DNA of 64,000 nucleotides from Mucilaginibacter sp. KACC 22773 (lineage in GTDB: Bacteria; Bacteroidota; Bacteroidia; Sphingobacteriales; Sphingobacteriaceae): assembly GCF_028736215.1 (NCBI RefSeq), contig NZ_CP117883.1:1612001-1676000 (forward strand). The letters are read 5' to 3'. The notes under the pieces are model-generated. The model was not told the DNA's origin. It worked only from the letters and a program-made list of their open reading frames with translations, and did not search any database. Positions 33,383 to 41,779 of the stretch are shown here, in pieces. How positions within the stretch are numbered: position 1 is the first letter of the stretch; every line of letters begins with the position of its first letter. Made by a program: the position numbers and the translations under genes.

Positions 33383-35200
33383 ATGATTGACATTGCATTG
33401 AACGATAGCCAGCCGGTTGTTAATGCTTCCAATTCGCCGGAAGTTATTGAAGAGCTCACAAAAACAATTGAAACTTACCGGGAACTTATGGTGGCATCTG
33501 ATATAGGCGCCTGGGAATATTTTACCGAAACAGGTTTTTTAAACTGCAATGAAGAATACTTTTTATTATTGGGCAGGTCAATTAACGAGTTTGACGATTC
33601 GGGCAAAGGAAATTTAAATGAAACGTGGACCAATTTGTTACATCCCGAAGACCGGGAAATGGCCGCTGCCCGTTTTGAAGAGTATGTAAACAACCCTACA
33701 GATAAGATATATGAAAGCTTTTTCAGGATGGCCCATGCCAATGGCAGCTGGGTGTGGATCTGGTCGCGAGGGCGTTATGTAAACAGCAGGCAGGGAAACA
33801 ATTCAAAACGGATAATAGGTACCCATACCGATGTAACGGCATCAAAAAAAGTAGAAGAACAACTGCAGCTTGAAAAAATACTGTTGCGCACACTTATAGA
33901 TAATTTACCCGATGCCATTTATATAAAAGATGCCGCCGGCCGAAAGATAGTAGCCAATATTGCCGATGTAGCCAACATTGGTGCGCAATCAGAAGCTGAT
34001 GTGATTGGCAAAACCGACCTGGAGTTATTTAACAATGAAATTGGGCTGCGCGGATATCAAGATGATTTAAATGTAATTGAGGCGGGCAAAGCGATAGTAA
34101 ATAAAGAAGAGTTGTTTTTTGACAAAGCAGGTAATAAGCACTGGTTGCTAACTTCAAAAGTACCTGTGCGTAATGAAATGGGGCAGGTTGAACGTATATT
34201 GGGCATTGGCCACAACATTACCGAACGCAAGAAGAGCGAAGAGGCTTTAAATAAGCTTAACGCGGAACTAAACCTTCAATCAGAAGAACTGCGCAGCCAG
34301 GCAGAAGATTTAAAGCTTGCAAATGCGCAGCTGATATCACAAAAAGAGCAGGAGCTGGAAAAAGCGATAGCCCAGGGCAAATTTGAAATAGCATCAGAAG
34401 TATTACATGACATAGGCAACGCACTGGTAGGCTTTGGCTCATACCTTAACCGCATTAACCGGGTTATGGACAGGTATAACGTTGATACCATTAAAAGCCT
34501 GGCGTTGTTTATAAAAAGCCAGCAAAGCGCACTTGAACGCGCAATTGGCGCCGATAAGGCAAATGCCCTGGTATCGCTTACCGATAGTATTTACAAATCG
34601 CAGGCCGAAAACAAAGGCGAAATTTCAACCGCGGTTACCGAATTATTGAACATTCTTTCGCACATACAGGATATTTTAAGTATCCAGCGCCAGTTTGTTA
34701 AAGGGCACGGAGGTTCGCATGATCGCAAAATGGTAAACCTGGTAAATATTATTGATGATTGTAAAGCTATGCTTTTGGCATCTGCAGATAAGAAGGGCAT
34801 CCAGTTAAAAATAGCTATTGCACCCGGCGAATATGTTTTAAAAGGCGATCATACTAAATTAATGCAGGTTATTTTAAATGTACTTAAAAACAGCATTGAG
34901 GCAATTGATCTTGAAAAAGACGAAAAAACAATCGAGATTAATTTAAGTAACGCCAACGGCTTTTTTGAGCTCAGGATGGCCGACAATGGTAAAGGCTTTG
35001 ATGCCGAAACGGGAAATAAATTCTTTAAAAGAGGGTTTACAACCAAAGAAAGCGGCACCGGCCTGGGTTTATATAATTGCAAATCAATTATCGACAGTCA
35101 TGATGGTTCATTTCAAATACAAAGCGATGGCCCCGGCCTTGGTGCTGTTACAACAATAAAATTGCCTTGCAATAGTGTGGCTATACAGGCAGCTTCATAG
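33383..35200 (+). CDS. PAS-PAS histidine kinase with HDIGN-type H-box, 605 aa
   Basis: Two PAS domains cover about 30-155 (ending IGTHTDVTASKKVEEQL) and 165-285 (ending GIGHNITERKKSEEAL). A coiled coil follows at about 288-335 (LNLQSEELRSQAEDLKLANA). The dimerisation helix has the unusual H-box SEVLHDIGNALVGFG near 338-352, where Asp-Ile-Gly-Asn replaces the common E-(L/F)-(R/K)-T-P. The ATPase domain has NVLKNSIEAI, DNGKGFDAETG and GTGLGLYNCKSII. It is translated 20 bp after the receiver-kinase and probably shares its transcript. No membrane helix is present. Confidence 0.9.
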   Translation: MIDIALNDSQPVVNASNSPEVIEELTKTIETYRELMVASDIGAWEYFTETGFLNCNEEYFLLLGRSINEFDDSGKGNLNETWTNLLHPEDREMAAARFEEYVNNPTDKIYESFFRMAHANGSWVWIWSRGRYVNSRQGNNSKRIIGTHTDVTASKKVEEQLQLEKILLRTLIDNLPDAIYIKDAAGRKIVANIADVANIGAQSEADVIGKTDLELFNNEIGLRGYQDDLNVIEAGKAIVNKEELFFDKAGNKHWLLTSKVPVRNEMGQVERILGIGHNITERKKSEEALNKLNAELNLQSEELRSQAEDLKLANAQLISQKEQELEKAIAQGKFEIASEVLHDIGNALVGFGSYLNRINRVMDRYNVDTIKSLALFIKSQQSALERAIGADKANALVSLTDSIYKSQAENKGEISTAVTELLNILSHIQDILSIQRQFVKGHGGSHDRKMVNLVNIIDDCKAMLLASADKKGIQLKIAIAPGEYVLKGDHTKLMQVILNVLKNSIEAIDLEKDEKTIEINLSNANGFFELRMADNGKGFDAETGNKFFKRGFTTKESGTGLGLYNCKSIIDSHDGSFQIQSDGPGLGAVTTIKLPCNSVAIQAAS

Positions 35201-35265
35201 TGCTGATAACAAAACCATGAACTCATATTATGTTGATGGTGTAACGACAGACTGTCTTTAGCCGA

Positions 35266-35317
35266 AAGTCTTAAGTTCTGAGTCAAAAAAATAAAACTAA
35301 CTTTTTACTCAAGACTT
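35266..35317. terminator. Inverted repeat between convergent kinase and receiver genes
   Basis: AAGTCTTAAGTTCTGAGT (35266-35283) pairs imperfectly with ACTCAAGACTT (35307-35317). The word AAAGTCTTAAGTTCT recurs near 40700, so this is both a likely bidirectional terminator and a member of a dispersed repeat family. Confidence 0.55.
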
Positions 35318-35335
35318 AGTATTACTAACTTACCC

Positions 35336-35695
35336 CTAATTTAAAAGCTTATTAATAGCCTGTACCAGTTTATCAATGTCAAATGGCTTGGGGATATAAA
35401 CATCGTAGTTGAAATTGGCTAATGATATAGCCTGCCGGTGATAGGCAGATATCAGGATAACGGGGATATGGTTGGTTTCCCTGGTGCTTTTAATGGTTTG
35501 GCATATTTTACCGCCATTCATACCAGGTAACATATAATCGGTTAATACAAGGTCGGGTTTATAGGTTTTTATAGATTCAATAATGTCCTCTGTATGGGTT
35601 AAACCCGTGACCGCAAAATTGTTGTAAACCAAAACATTTTCAATTGTACTTAAAATGTCGGTATCGTCCTCAATTACCAAAATGCTTTTCAACAT
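35336..35695 (-). CDS. Single-domain response regulator, 119 aa
   Basis: A stand-alone receiver of the CheY type: ILVIEDDTDIL at the start with the acidic pair, phospho-acceptor Asp in LVLTDYMLPGMNGGK (about 50-64), Thr/Ser position at VILISAYH, and the Lys in VYIPKPFDIDKL. There is no output domain, so it acts by protein contact or as a relay. It is convergent with the PAS kinase at 33383 and is followed on the same strand, 49 bp upstream, by a second receiver. Partnering with the nearby kinases is inferred. Confidence 0.92.
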   Translation of the reverse strand: MLKSILVIEDDTDILSTIENVLVYNNFAVTGLTHTEDIIESIKTYKPDLVLTDYMLPGMNGGKICQTIKSTRETNHIPVILISAYHRQAISLANFNYDVYIPKPFDIDKLVQAINKLLN

Positions 35696-35744
35696 GGATA
35701 AAGAAGTTTAGTTTCGTTCATATTTATATGTATAGTTCTGAAGC

Positions 35745-36155
35745 TTAGGAAACTTCAAAAATGGCCTCGGCCTTTTGCCTGTTCATTGGTTTTGAAATAA
35801 AATCGAACACCAAGGGGTTCATGCGCGACCGGTTGATATCTTTAATTGATATCGACGAAGATAAAAGATATATTTTACTTTGCTTAAGCGGATCGATATT
35901 TAATCTCCTATACTCATCCAAAAAATCCCATCCATCCATAACCGGCATGGTCAAGTCTAAAAATATGTAATCAGGAAAAAGATGGGGGGCGGTATTGCTG
36001 ATATGCATTAGTTTATCAATAGCGCTTTTGGCATCATAACAGGCATCAATATTTGAATTTGACATCACCCTTTTTACTACTTTTTCAAAAATAATATTAT
36101 CAATCTCGCCATCATCTATTACCAATATATTGGAAGTTGTGTTTTTTTGATCCAT
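35745..36155 (-). CDS. Single-domain response regulator, Rcp1-like, 136 aa
   Basis: A receiver with the start ILVIDDGEIDNIIFEKVVKR, phospho-acceptor in YIFLDLTMPVMDGWDFL (about 73-89), and Lys in FDFISKPMNRQKAE near the end. The spacing and the LYLLSSSIS-like segment (IYLLSSSISIKD) resemble the Rcp1-type receivers common in Bacteroidota, which interact with PAS kinases. It lacks an output domain. It is probably co-transcribed with the receiver gene at 35336-35695, which lies 49 bp downstream. The pair sits beside the 31.8-35.2 kb kinase operon, convergent with it. Confidence 0.9.
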   Translation of the reverse strand: MDQKNTTSNILVIDDGEIDNIIFEKVVKRVMSNSNIDACYDAKSAIDKLMHISNTAPHLFPDYIFLDLTMPVMDGWDFLDEYRRLNIDPLKQSKIYLLSSSISIKDINRSRMNPLVFDFISKPMNRQKAEAIFEVS

Positions 36156-36463
36156 CGAAATTAAACTAATATTTTGTTAAAATGTTTTTTCGGGAAAATG
36201 TTTTCCTTTAGGTTTTTGTCGCTTTTAACTATAATGATAAATACAGAGTTGTGCGAAAGCTAATTTAATTATTTAATATTAATAAAAAAAGTCGGCAGCC
36301 GGCAAAATACCCCGTATTTTAACGGGGTGCCGGGTAGGTGTTTTAACGGGGTGCGCCAAAGCTGTTTAGGCGCTAAAAGGCTCCTTACGATGTCAGTTTT
36401 TTATCACGCCCCCTTATCGGCTTTGTCAAAATAATGATGTACATTTATTGTTATTAAAACAAA
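36156..36463. repeat. Intergenic region with TTTTAACGGGGTG direct and inverted repeats
   Basis: ACCCCGT (36309-36315) pairs with ACGGGGT (36322-36328), and TTTTAACGGGGTGC occurs twice (36318-36331 and 36340-36353). No gene is seen. The gap lies between divergent genes. Confidence 0.5.
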
Positions 36464-36976
36464 ATGAAAAAAACCTATTACCTATTGCTATTTGTGCTGA
36501 TGTCTGCATCAGCTAAAGCCCAAACCGGTTGGATAACACAAAACCTTGATGAAAAATTGTCGATAAAATTTCCGGCCCAACCCCAAAAAACGACTAAGAA
36601 TGGTGTTGATATTTATACTGTAAGGGAACCGGACAGTATGGCATACAGCGCTACAATTATAGATTATAAAGTTGTTCTTCATTTAGACTCGGCCGCCTTA
36701 GCGCCAATGAAGGGTAACCAGCAATTCGCCAATCAATTGAGGGCTGGTATAGCGTCTAAAAAAACAAACTATACCTTTGGGGATATTACAATTGGCAAAT
36801 GGAACACCTATGCTACTTATAGTATGTCTGCATCCGAAAATATCAATAAAGATACTTTATTGATTCAAATGATATTGATTGGCAGCAAAATGTACTCACT
36901 GGCATGCAGGATACCCGCTAATATGGCCACCAAAAATAACGAGGTTTTTTTTGGGTCCTTCGGGATATTAAAGTAA
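36464..36976 (+). CDS. Exported hypothetical protein, 170 aa
   Basis: A signal peptide is clear: MKKTYYLLLFVLMSASAKAQ with cleavage expected after the Ala-Lys-Ala at about 19. The mature protein begins TGWITQNLDEKLSIKFPAQP and resembles small periplasmic beta-rich proteins with the sequence pattern (W..F......I.FP..P) seen in many Bacteroidota exported proteins. No catalytic motif or lipobox is visible. It stands alone between a receiver gene pair and the TonB-dependent receiver gene. Function is unknown. Confidence 0.8.
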   Translation: MKKTYYLLLFVLMSASAKAQTGWITQNLDEKLSIKFPAQPQKTTKNGVDIYTVREPDSMAYSATIIDYKVVLHLDSAALAPMKGNQQFANQLRAGIASKKTNYTFGDITIGKWNTYATYSMSASENINKDTLLIQMILIGSKMYSLACRIPANMATKNNEVFFGSFGILK

Positions 36977-37192
36977 TAAAAGGGCCTTGCGGCCAACCCG
37001 GCTGCTCGTTTATATCTAAAAACATTCTTTTTTTTGATTTATTACCTGTTGGGCAAGAGCAGGTATGGTTAGCCATGCCATATTGTTAAGTCGTTTAAAA
37101 TTAGTAATTAGATTTATTTATACAATAAAATTAGGTTAGACTAATTATTTTTATTTGTTTTGCATTTGAAATTAAAATCGATCTGCATACAA

Positions 37193-39658
37193 ATGAAAAT
37201 ATTATACCTGTTTTTAATACTCTTAATGCCATCAGTAAGCGCTTTGGCCCAGGCTGGGCTTTTAAAAGGCCGCCTCACGGCCGGTAGCGAACCGTTGGCT
37301 TATGGCTCCGTTACCATAACAGGCACAACTATAGGTACCACGGCCAATGAAAAAGGGTATTATCAACTGCAAAATATTGCCCCGGGAAATTACGAAGTAT
37401 CTTTTTCGGCAATTGGGTACCTGCCCGAGAAGGCCCGGGTAACTATTGTTAAACAACAAGCCACCATTTTAAACGGCAACCTGAAAGAGAATTACTCAAA
37501 ACTGAACGAGGTGGTTATAACCGGCGTATCACGGGCTACCGAACTGCGGCGCAATCCCGTGCCTATTGCCGTGATGACTAAAAAGGAGATGAACGAGAAT
37601 GTAAACAACAACATTATTGATGCCATAGTAAAAGGCGTGCCCGGCGTAAGTGCGGTTACCACGGGGCCTAATATCTCCAAACCTTTTATAAGGGGACTGG
37701 GTTATAACCGGGTATTAACCTTGTATGATGGCATCAGGCAGGAAGGGCAGCAATGGGGCGATGAACACGGCATTGAGATAGACCAGTATGGCATTGGCAG
37801 GGCCGAAGTGATAAAAGGCCCGGCCAGCTTAACCTACGGTTCCGACGCTATTGCCGGTGTTATTAACCTGATACCGGCTGTACCTAACGGGGCGGATAGC
37901 GTATTGAAAGGCGACTATGTGGCCGATTACCATACCAACAATGGCATGGTTGGCACATCACTTGGATTGGCCTACAAAAATAAAGACTGGCAATACACCT
38001 TCAGGGCTACAGCTAAGGCAGCGCATGATTACCGGAATAAAATTGACGGTTTGGTTTATAATACGGGTTTCAGGGAGTACAATTTATCGGGTATGGCCAG
38101 GGTTGATAAAAAATGGGGGTACTCCCAAATAGCCGCAACAATATATGATAACCGGCAGGAAATTCCAGATGGCAGCCGCGATTCGCTCACCCGGCGGTTT
38201 ACCAGGCAAGTAAATGAGCTTGCAGCAGATAATATTAAAAACCGGCCCGTGGTTAGTAATGATGATTTAAACTCATACGTCATAGCACCACTTCACCAGC
38301 GCATTCAGCATTACCGCATTTATACCCATAACCAGATAAAGCTGGGTAATGGCAGCCTGGATGCCACCATTGGCCTGCAGCAGAGCACCCGAAGGGAATA
38401 CAACCACCCTACTTTAGCGCAGCAGGCCGGTTTATATGTAGTGCTCAATACCCTTAATTACGACCTGAAATATAACCTGCCCACATTTGCCGGTATTGAA
38501 AGTACCGTGGGCATTAACGGCATGTACCAGGCCAACCGCAGCAAGGCGGCTACCGATTTCCCGATACCCGATTATAACCTGTTTGATGCCGGCGCTTTTA
38601 TCTTCGCCAAAAAAAGCTTTGGCAAGCTGGATCTTTCCGGAGGCTTAAGGTATGATAACCGCCACATTAGCTGGAATGATTTTTATGTTGGGCCTAATGC
38701 GGCCAACGGCTTTGAGCAGCAGGTTAAACTGCCTGATACAGCGGGCGCCCATTTGCAGTTCCCGGCATTTAAGCACGTTTATAAAGGCATTTCGGGCAGT
38801 TTAGGGCTTACTTATAACGTTAACGAAAGGCTGTTGCTTAAAGCCAATATTGGCAGAGGCTACCGGGCGCCCAACATCACCGAGATTGGCTCCAACGGCC
38901 TTGATCCGGGCGCGCACATTGTTTACCTGGGCGACAGGAGTTTTAATCCCGAATTTAGTTTACAGGAAGACCTGGGTGTAATTGCTTACCTGAAAGATGC
39001 AGACTTTATTGCCGAGTTTTTTAATAACCAGGTTGATAATTACATTTACCAGGCCAAGCTGACCGATGCCGCCGGCAACCCGGTAATAATTGTTCCGGGT
39101 AACAGCACGTACCAATACCAGCAGTCGAGGGCCCGGCTTTATGGTGCGGAGTTTACGGTTAACCTGCATCCGCAAAAATTGAAGTGGCTGGCATTTAATA
39201 ATAGCATAGCTTATGTTACCGGTATTAACCAAAACCAGCAGCTTATCCAAAAATCAAACGGGGCGGCAAAGTACCTGCCTTTTATACCTCCGCTGTATTT
39301 GCGCAGCGAGATAAAAATTACCCTGCAGCAGGCTTATGGAGTGTTTTCAAAAATCTGGTTTAAAACGGAGGCTGATGCTTATGCCGCCCAAAACCGGTTT
39401 TATGCCCTGGATAATACCGAAACCGCCACACCAGGCTATACACTTATTAACATCGGCGCAGGTACAACCATAAAACGGAAATCGGAAAAAACTTTTTGCG
39501 AGGTTTTTTTACAGGTAGATAATTTGTTTGATACGGCCTATCAATCTAACCTGAACAGGCTAAAGTATTTTGAATACTACACAGCTTCGCCCAATGGTCG
39601 CCTGGGTATTTATAACATTGGTCGCAATGTGAGTTTTAAGGTGATATTTCCTTTTTGA
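37193..39658 (+). CDS. TonB-dependent outer-membrane receptor, 821 aa
   Basis: After a signal peptide (MKILYLFLILLMPSVSALAQ) comes a carboxypeptidase-regulatory-like domain (about 22-100: LLKGRLTAGSEPLAYGSVTI). The plug covers about 115-235 (ITGVSRATELRRNPVPIAVM, later GPASLTYGSDAIAGVINLIP), and the beta barrel runs to the terminal aromatic residue (VSFKVIFPF). It lacks a partner SusD gene, so it is more like a siderophore, cobalamin or metal importer than a glycan receptor; the His-rich substrate clue seen in metal receptors is absent. The ATG at 37193 is chosen over a TTG at 37160 because the signal peptide starts there. No Fur-like site was recognised. Confidence 0.92.
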   Translation: MKILYLFLILLMPSVSALAQAGLLKGRLTAGSEPLAYGSVTITGTTIGTTANEKGYYQLQNIAPGNYEVSFSAIGYLPEKARVTIVKQQATILNGNLKENYSKLNEVVITGVSRATELRRNPVPIAVMTKKEMNENVNNNIIDAIVKGVPGVSAVTTGPNISKPFIRGLGYNRVLTLYDGIRQEGQQWGDEHGIEIDQYGIGRAEVIKGPASLTYGSDAIAGVINLIPAVPNGADSVLKGDYVADYHTNNGMVGTSLGLAYKNKDWQYTFRATAKAAHDYRNKIDGLVYNTGFREYNLSGMARVDKKWGYSQIAATIYDNRQEIPDGSRDSLTRRFTRQVNELAADNIKNRPVVSNDDLNSYVIAPLHQRIQHYRIYTHNQIKLGNGSLDATIGLQQSTRREYNHPTLAQQAGLYVVLNTLNYDLKYNLPTFAGIESTVGINGMYQANRSKAATDFPIPDYNLFDAGAFIFAKKSFGKLDLSGGLRYDNRHISWNDFYVGPNAANGFEQQVKLPDTAGAHLQFPAFKHVYKGISGSLGLTYNVNERLLLKANIGRGYRAPNITEIGSNGLDPGAHIVYLGDRSFNPEFSLQEDLGVIAYLKDADFIAEFFNNQVDNYIYQAKLTDAAGNPVIIVPGNSTYQYQQSRARLYGAEFTVNLHPQKLKWLAFNNSIAYVTGINQNQQLIQKSNGAAKYLPFIPPLYLRSEIKITLQQAYGVFSKIWFKTEADAYAAQNRFYALDNTETATPGYTLINIGAGTTIKRKSEKTFCEVFLQVDNLFDTAYQSNLNRLKYFEYYTASPNGRLGIYNIGRNVSFKVIFPF

Positions 39659-39738
39659 TGGAATGGGATTTTTAATTTCTTTTAAATACATCTGTATCTT
39701 TAATTGATAAAAGCTATTTAACATTCAATTAAGGAGGG

Positions 39739-40605
39739 ATGAAAAATTCTGACATTACTGATCCGCTTTTCCGGCAGGCTGTAGAAGCTATTGAAAATGG
39801 TGATATTGAATTATTAACCACTTTAGTAACCGAAAACCAACGGTTGGTACAGGATAAGCTCGACCTTCCCGAACCCGGCTATTTCCAAAACCCCTACCTG
39901 CTTTGGTTTGTGGCCGATAACCCTATCCGCAATGGCAAGCTGCCTGTAAATATTGTGGCTGTTACCCAGCTACTCATAGGCTTTGTAAAAGAATTTGCTG
40001 CCGGTACCGTGCAACATCAGCTGGATTATGCCCTTGGCCTGGTAGCAACCGGAAGGATCCCCCGCGAATGCGGTGTGCAAATAGCCCTGATGGATGCACT
40101 GATTGATGCCGGCGCAAAACCCGGCGGCGGTTTGGGTGCATTGGCCCACGGCAATTTTGACGCCGCCGCACATCTCATTAATCGCGGAGGCAAGCTTACC
40201 CTTGCAGCCGCCATCGGGCTGGATAGGATGGACGATGTAATCCGTTTTACAGCAGGGGCCGATAAAGCCGAATTACTGGTGGCCTTAACCGTTGCCGCTT
40301 TTTACGGCAAGCCCCCAATGATAACCTACCTGCTAAATTTAGGCGCCGATCCGAATGGCTATCCGGAAAATGGTGCCGGTTTTCATAGCCATGCCACACC
40401 ACTGCACCAGGCCGTATATTCCGGCTCATTGGAGTGCGTAAAGCTATTGGTTGAAGCAGGGGCAAAGCTGGATGTGCCCGACAAGGTATATCACGGTACA
40501 CCGCTTGGTTGGGCCCTGCACATGGAAAATGATGAAAGCCCGAATGAAGAGGCTAAGAGGAATTTTGCGGAAATAGCTGCATATTTAAGAAATAACCCCA
40601 CCTAA
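39739..40605 (+). CDS. Ankyrin-repeat protein, 288 aa
   Basis: The C-terminal half has ankyrin repeats: ATPLHQAVYSGSLECVKLLV (about 214-233) with EAGAKLDVPDK and GTPLGWALHMEND after it. A weaker repeat lies just before, in KPPMITYLLNLGADPNGYPE. The N-terminal part (MKNSDITDPLFRQAVEAIEN) is helical with similar but degenerate repeats. It has no signal peptide, so is cytoplasmic. Ankyrin repeats mediate protein contacts; no partner is evident. An AGGAGG stands unusually close, 1-2 nt before the ATG, and a TATCTTTA -7-like box lies at 39695-39702. Confidence 0.88.
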   Translation: MKNSDITDPLFRQAVEAIENGDIELLTTLVTENQRLVQDKLDLPEPGYFQNPYLLWFVADNPIRNGKLPVNIVAVTQLLIGFVKEFAAGTVQHQLDYALGLVATGRIPRECGVQIALMDALIDAGAKPGGGLGALAHGNFDAAAHLINRGGKLTLAAAIGLDRMDDVIRFTAGADKAELLVALTVAAFYGKPPMITYLLNLGADPNGYPENGAGFHSHATPLHQAVYSGSLECVKLLVEAGAKLDVPDKVYHGTPLGWALHMENDESPNEEAKRNFAEIAAYLRNNPT

Positions 40606-41140
40606 CCCGCCCCGGCAGTTATGGTGTGTAAGCAGGTTTTACGAAGGTCCCCTGGGAGGGAAACCAGTAGAGCGGATTGAGGGAGAGTTTTTAGCCCAAA
40701 GTCTTAAGTTCTAAGAAGCTTTAAAAAAAACTGATCGTTATTGCTTCACACCCGGGTCTCATGTATTGGAATTTACAAAACAATCTCTTGAACGCCGGTT
40801 ACAATTCACCCGGTCGAGGCTACGCCCGACAAGACGCTCTTTACCCGCGCTGGAAAGAGGGTAGTTGTGTTTTATTTGTTGATAATAAGTGAATTAGGAA
40901 ATATAAATTTTCAAGCCCCTCTTTCCGGCGAAGCCGAAGAGAGGGTAGCGGGCGCAGCCTCGCCGGGTGAGTCTTAGCCGCCACGCGATATGCATCATCG
41001 TCCATTCGTTAAAGCATAAAATCATTGGCAAACCAAATTTAAACAGCTTCTAAACCCGAAAAACAACTTTAGACTTACGACTTAGTACTGTTGACTAAAT
41101 ACTATATATTTGTTTTATTTAAAAATATTAACCACCAGTT
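40606..41140. repeat. Intergenic palindromic element, copy 1 (arms 40827-40882 and 40909-40985)
   Basis: No gene is seen. The region holds a long GC-rich inverted repeat: the left arm begins CACCCGGTCGAGGCTACGCC, and the right arm ends in GCGCAGCCTCGCCGGGTG. The right arm (40909-40985) closely matches 45014-45091, about 75 bp. AAAGTCTTAAGTTCT at about 40700 recurs at 35265. The element resembles REP- or MITE-like intergenic repeats, with no transposase near. Confidence 0.75.
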
Positions 41141-41200
41141 GTGTACCACCCCGTACCACCCCGTACCAGGGCGTGTCAGGGTGTGTCAGGGTGTTTCACC
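41141..41200. repeat. Six-unit 10-bp tandem repeat GTACCACCCC / GTGTCAGGGT
   Basis: Consecutive 10-bp units starting at about 41143 read GTACCACCCC twice, GTACCAGGGC, GTGTCAGGGT twice, then GTTTCACCTT. The 10-bp period equals one helical turn, so equivalent faces repeat, as in arrays of protein-binding sites. It lies about 105 bp upstream of the small gene at 41306. Confidence 0.75.
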
Positions 41201-41305
41201 TTGACCGGTACAGTACACTTTGATGCTAAAAAGCCGTCACCTGTTTTTCCCGTTGTTTGGTTTACCGCAGGCAATATCGCTATCTTAGCTTCATACCCGA
41301 AAAAT

Positions 41306-41563
41306 ATGCCGCCACGCCAAACCATCTCCTTTTTCGATAAGCTAAGTAAACAGGTAATCAGTATCCAGGTTGCCGAATCGGCCCGGTTGCCGCAAAGCGC
41401 CGGCTATTGGAATGCCAATACCAACCAGGTATTATTAGGAAGGGATCGATTTAGCGAATGGGAAACATTAACCGGCCACCTGGAGCGGCAGATTGAATTT
41501 ATCCTGGGATTGCAAAAAGTAACGGGAGAAGCAGGGGGGCAAGAATTAAGAATCAAGAGTTAA
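41306..41563 (+). CDS. Hypothetical protein, 85 aa
   Basis: From the ATG at 41306 the protein reads MPPRQTISFFDKLSKQVISI and continues with a basic, polar sequence including YWNANTNQVLLGRDRFSEWE. No signal peptide, membrane helix or known motif was recognised. A TATCTTAG -7-like word at 41281-41288 supports this start over a longer frame opening with GTG at 41141, which would translate the tandem repeat. The end of the gene (QELRIKS) runs into AAGAATTAAGAATCAAGAG-type repeat DNA, so the true C-terminus may have been altered by repeat insertion. Confidence 0.5.
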   Translation: MPPRQTISFFDKLSKQVISIQVAESARLPQSAGYWNANTNQVLLGRDRFSEWETLTGHLERQIEFILGLQKVTGEAGGQELRIKS

Positions 41564-41779
41564 GAGACTTTTGGTACAAGGTCTGAGTAATCATTTATTG
41601 GGCGCGTAATTTCACTCCTGACAGAGTGGCTTTCAAAATTACTACCAGCTATAGAGATGTGTACACGCGGTAGCCCTTGTTGGAGATTTAGAGGGCGCCG
41701 TTCTCTTTTTATAGCTAAACGCTACCAACAGCACAACTTTTTGCTCTATCTTTATGGCACCCGATCATCTATTATTTTT

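Noticed and set aside
40827..40985. The GC-rich palindrome as a riboswitch
   Set aside because: No consensus riboswitch core is visible, neither flanking gene is placed as a target, and the sequence recurs at 45 kb as a repeat.
41141..41305. Longer N-terminus for the 85-residue protein, beginning with GTG at 41141
   Set aside because: It would translate the 10-bp tandem repeat; a -7-like box at 41281 and the ATG at 41306 make the shorter form more likely.
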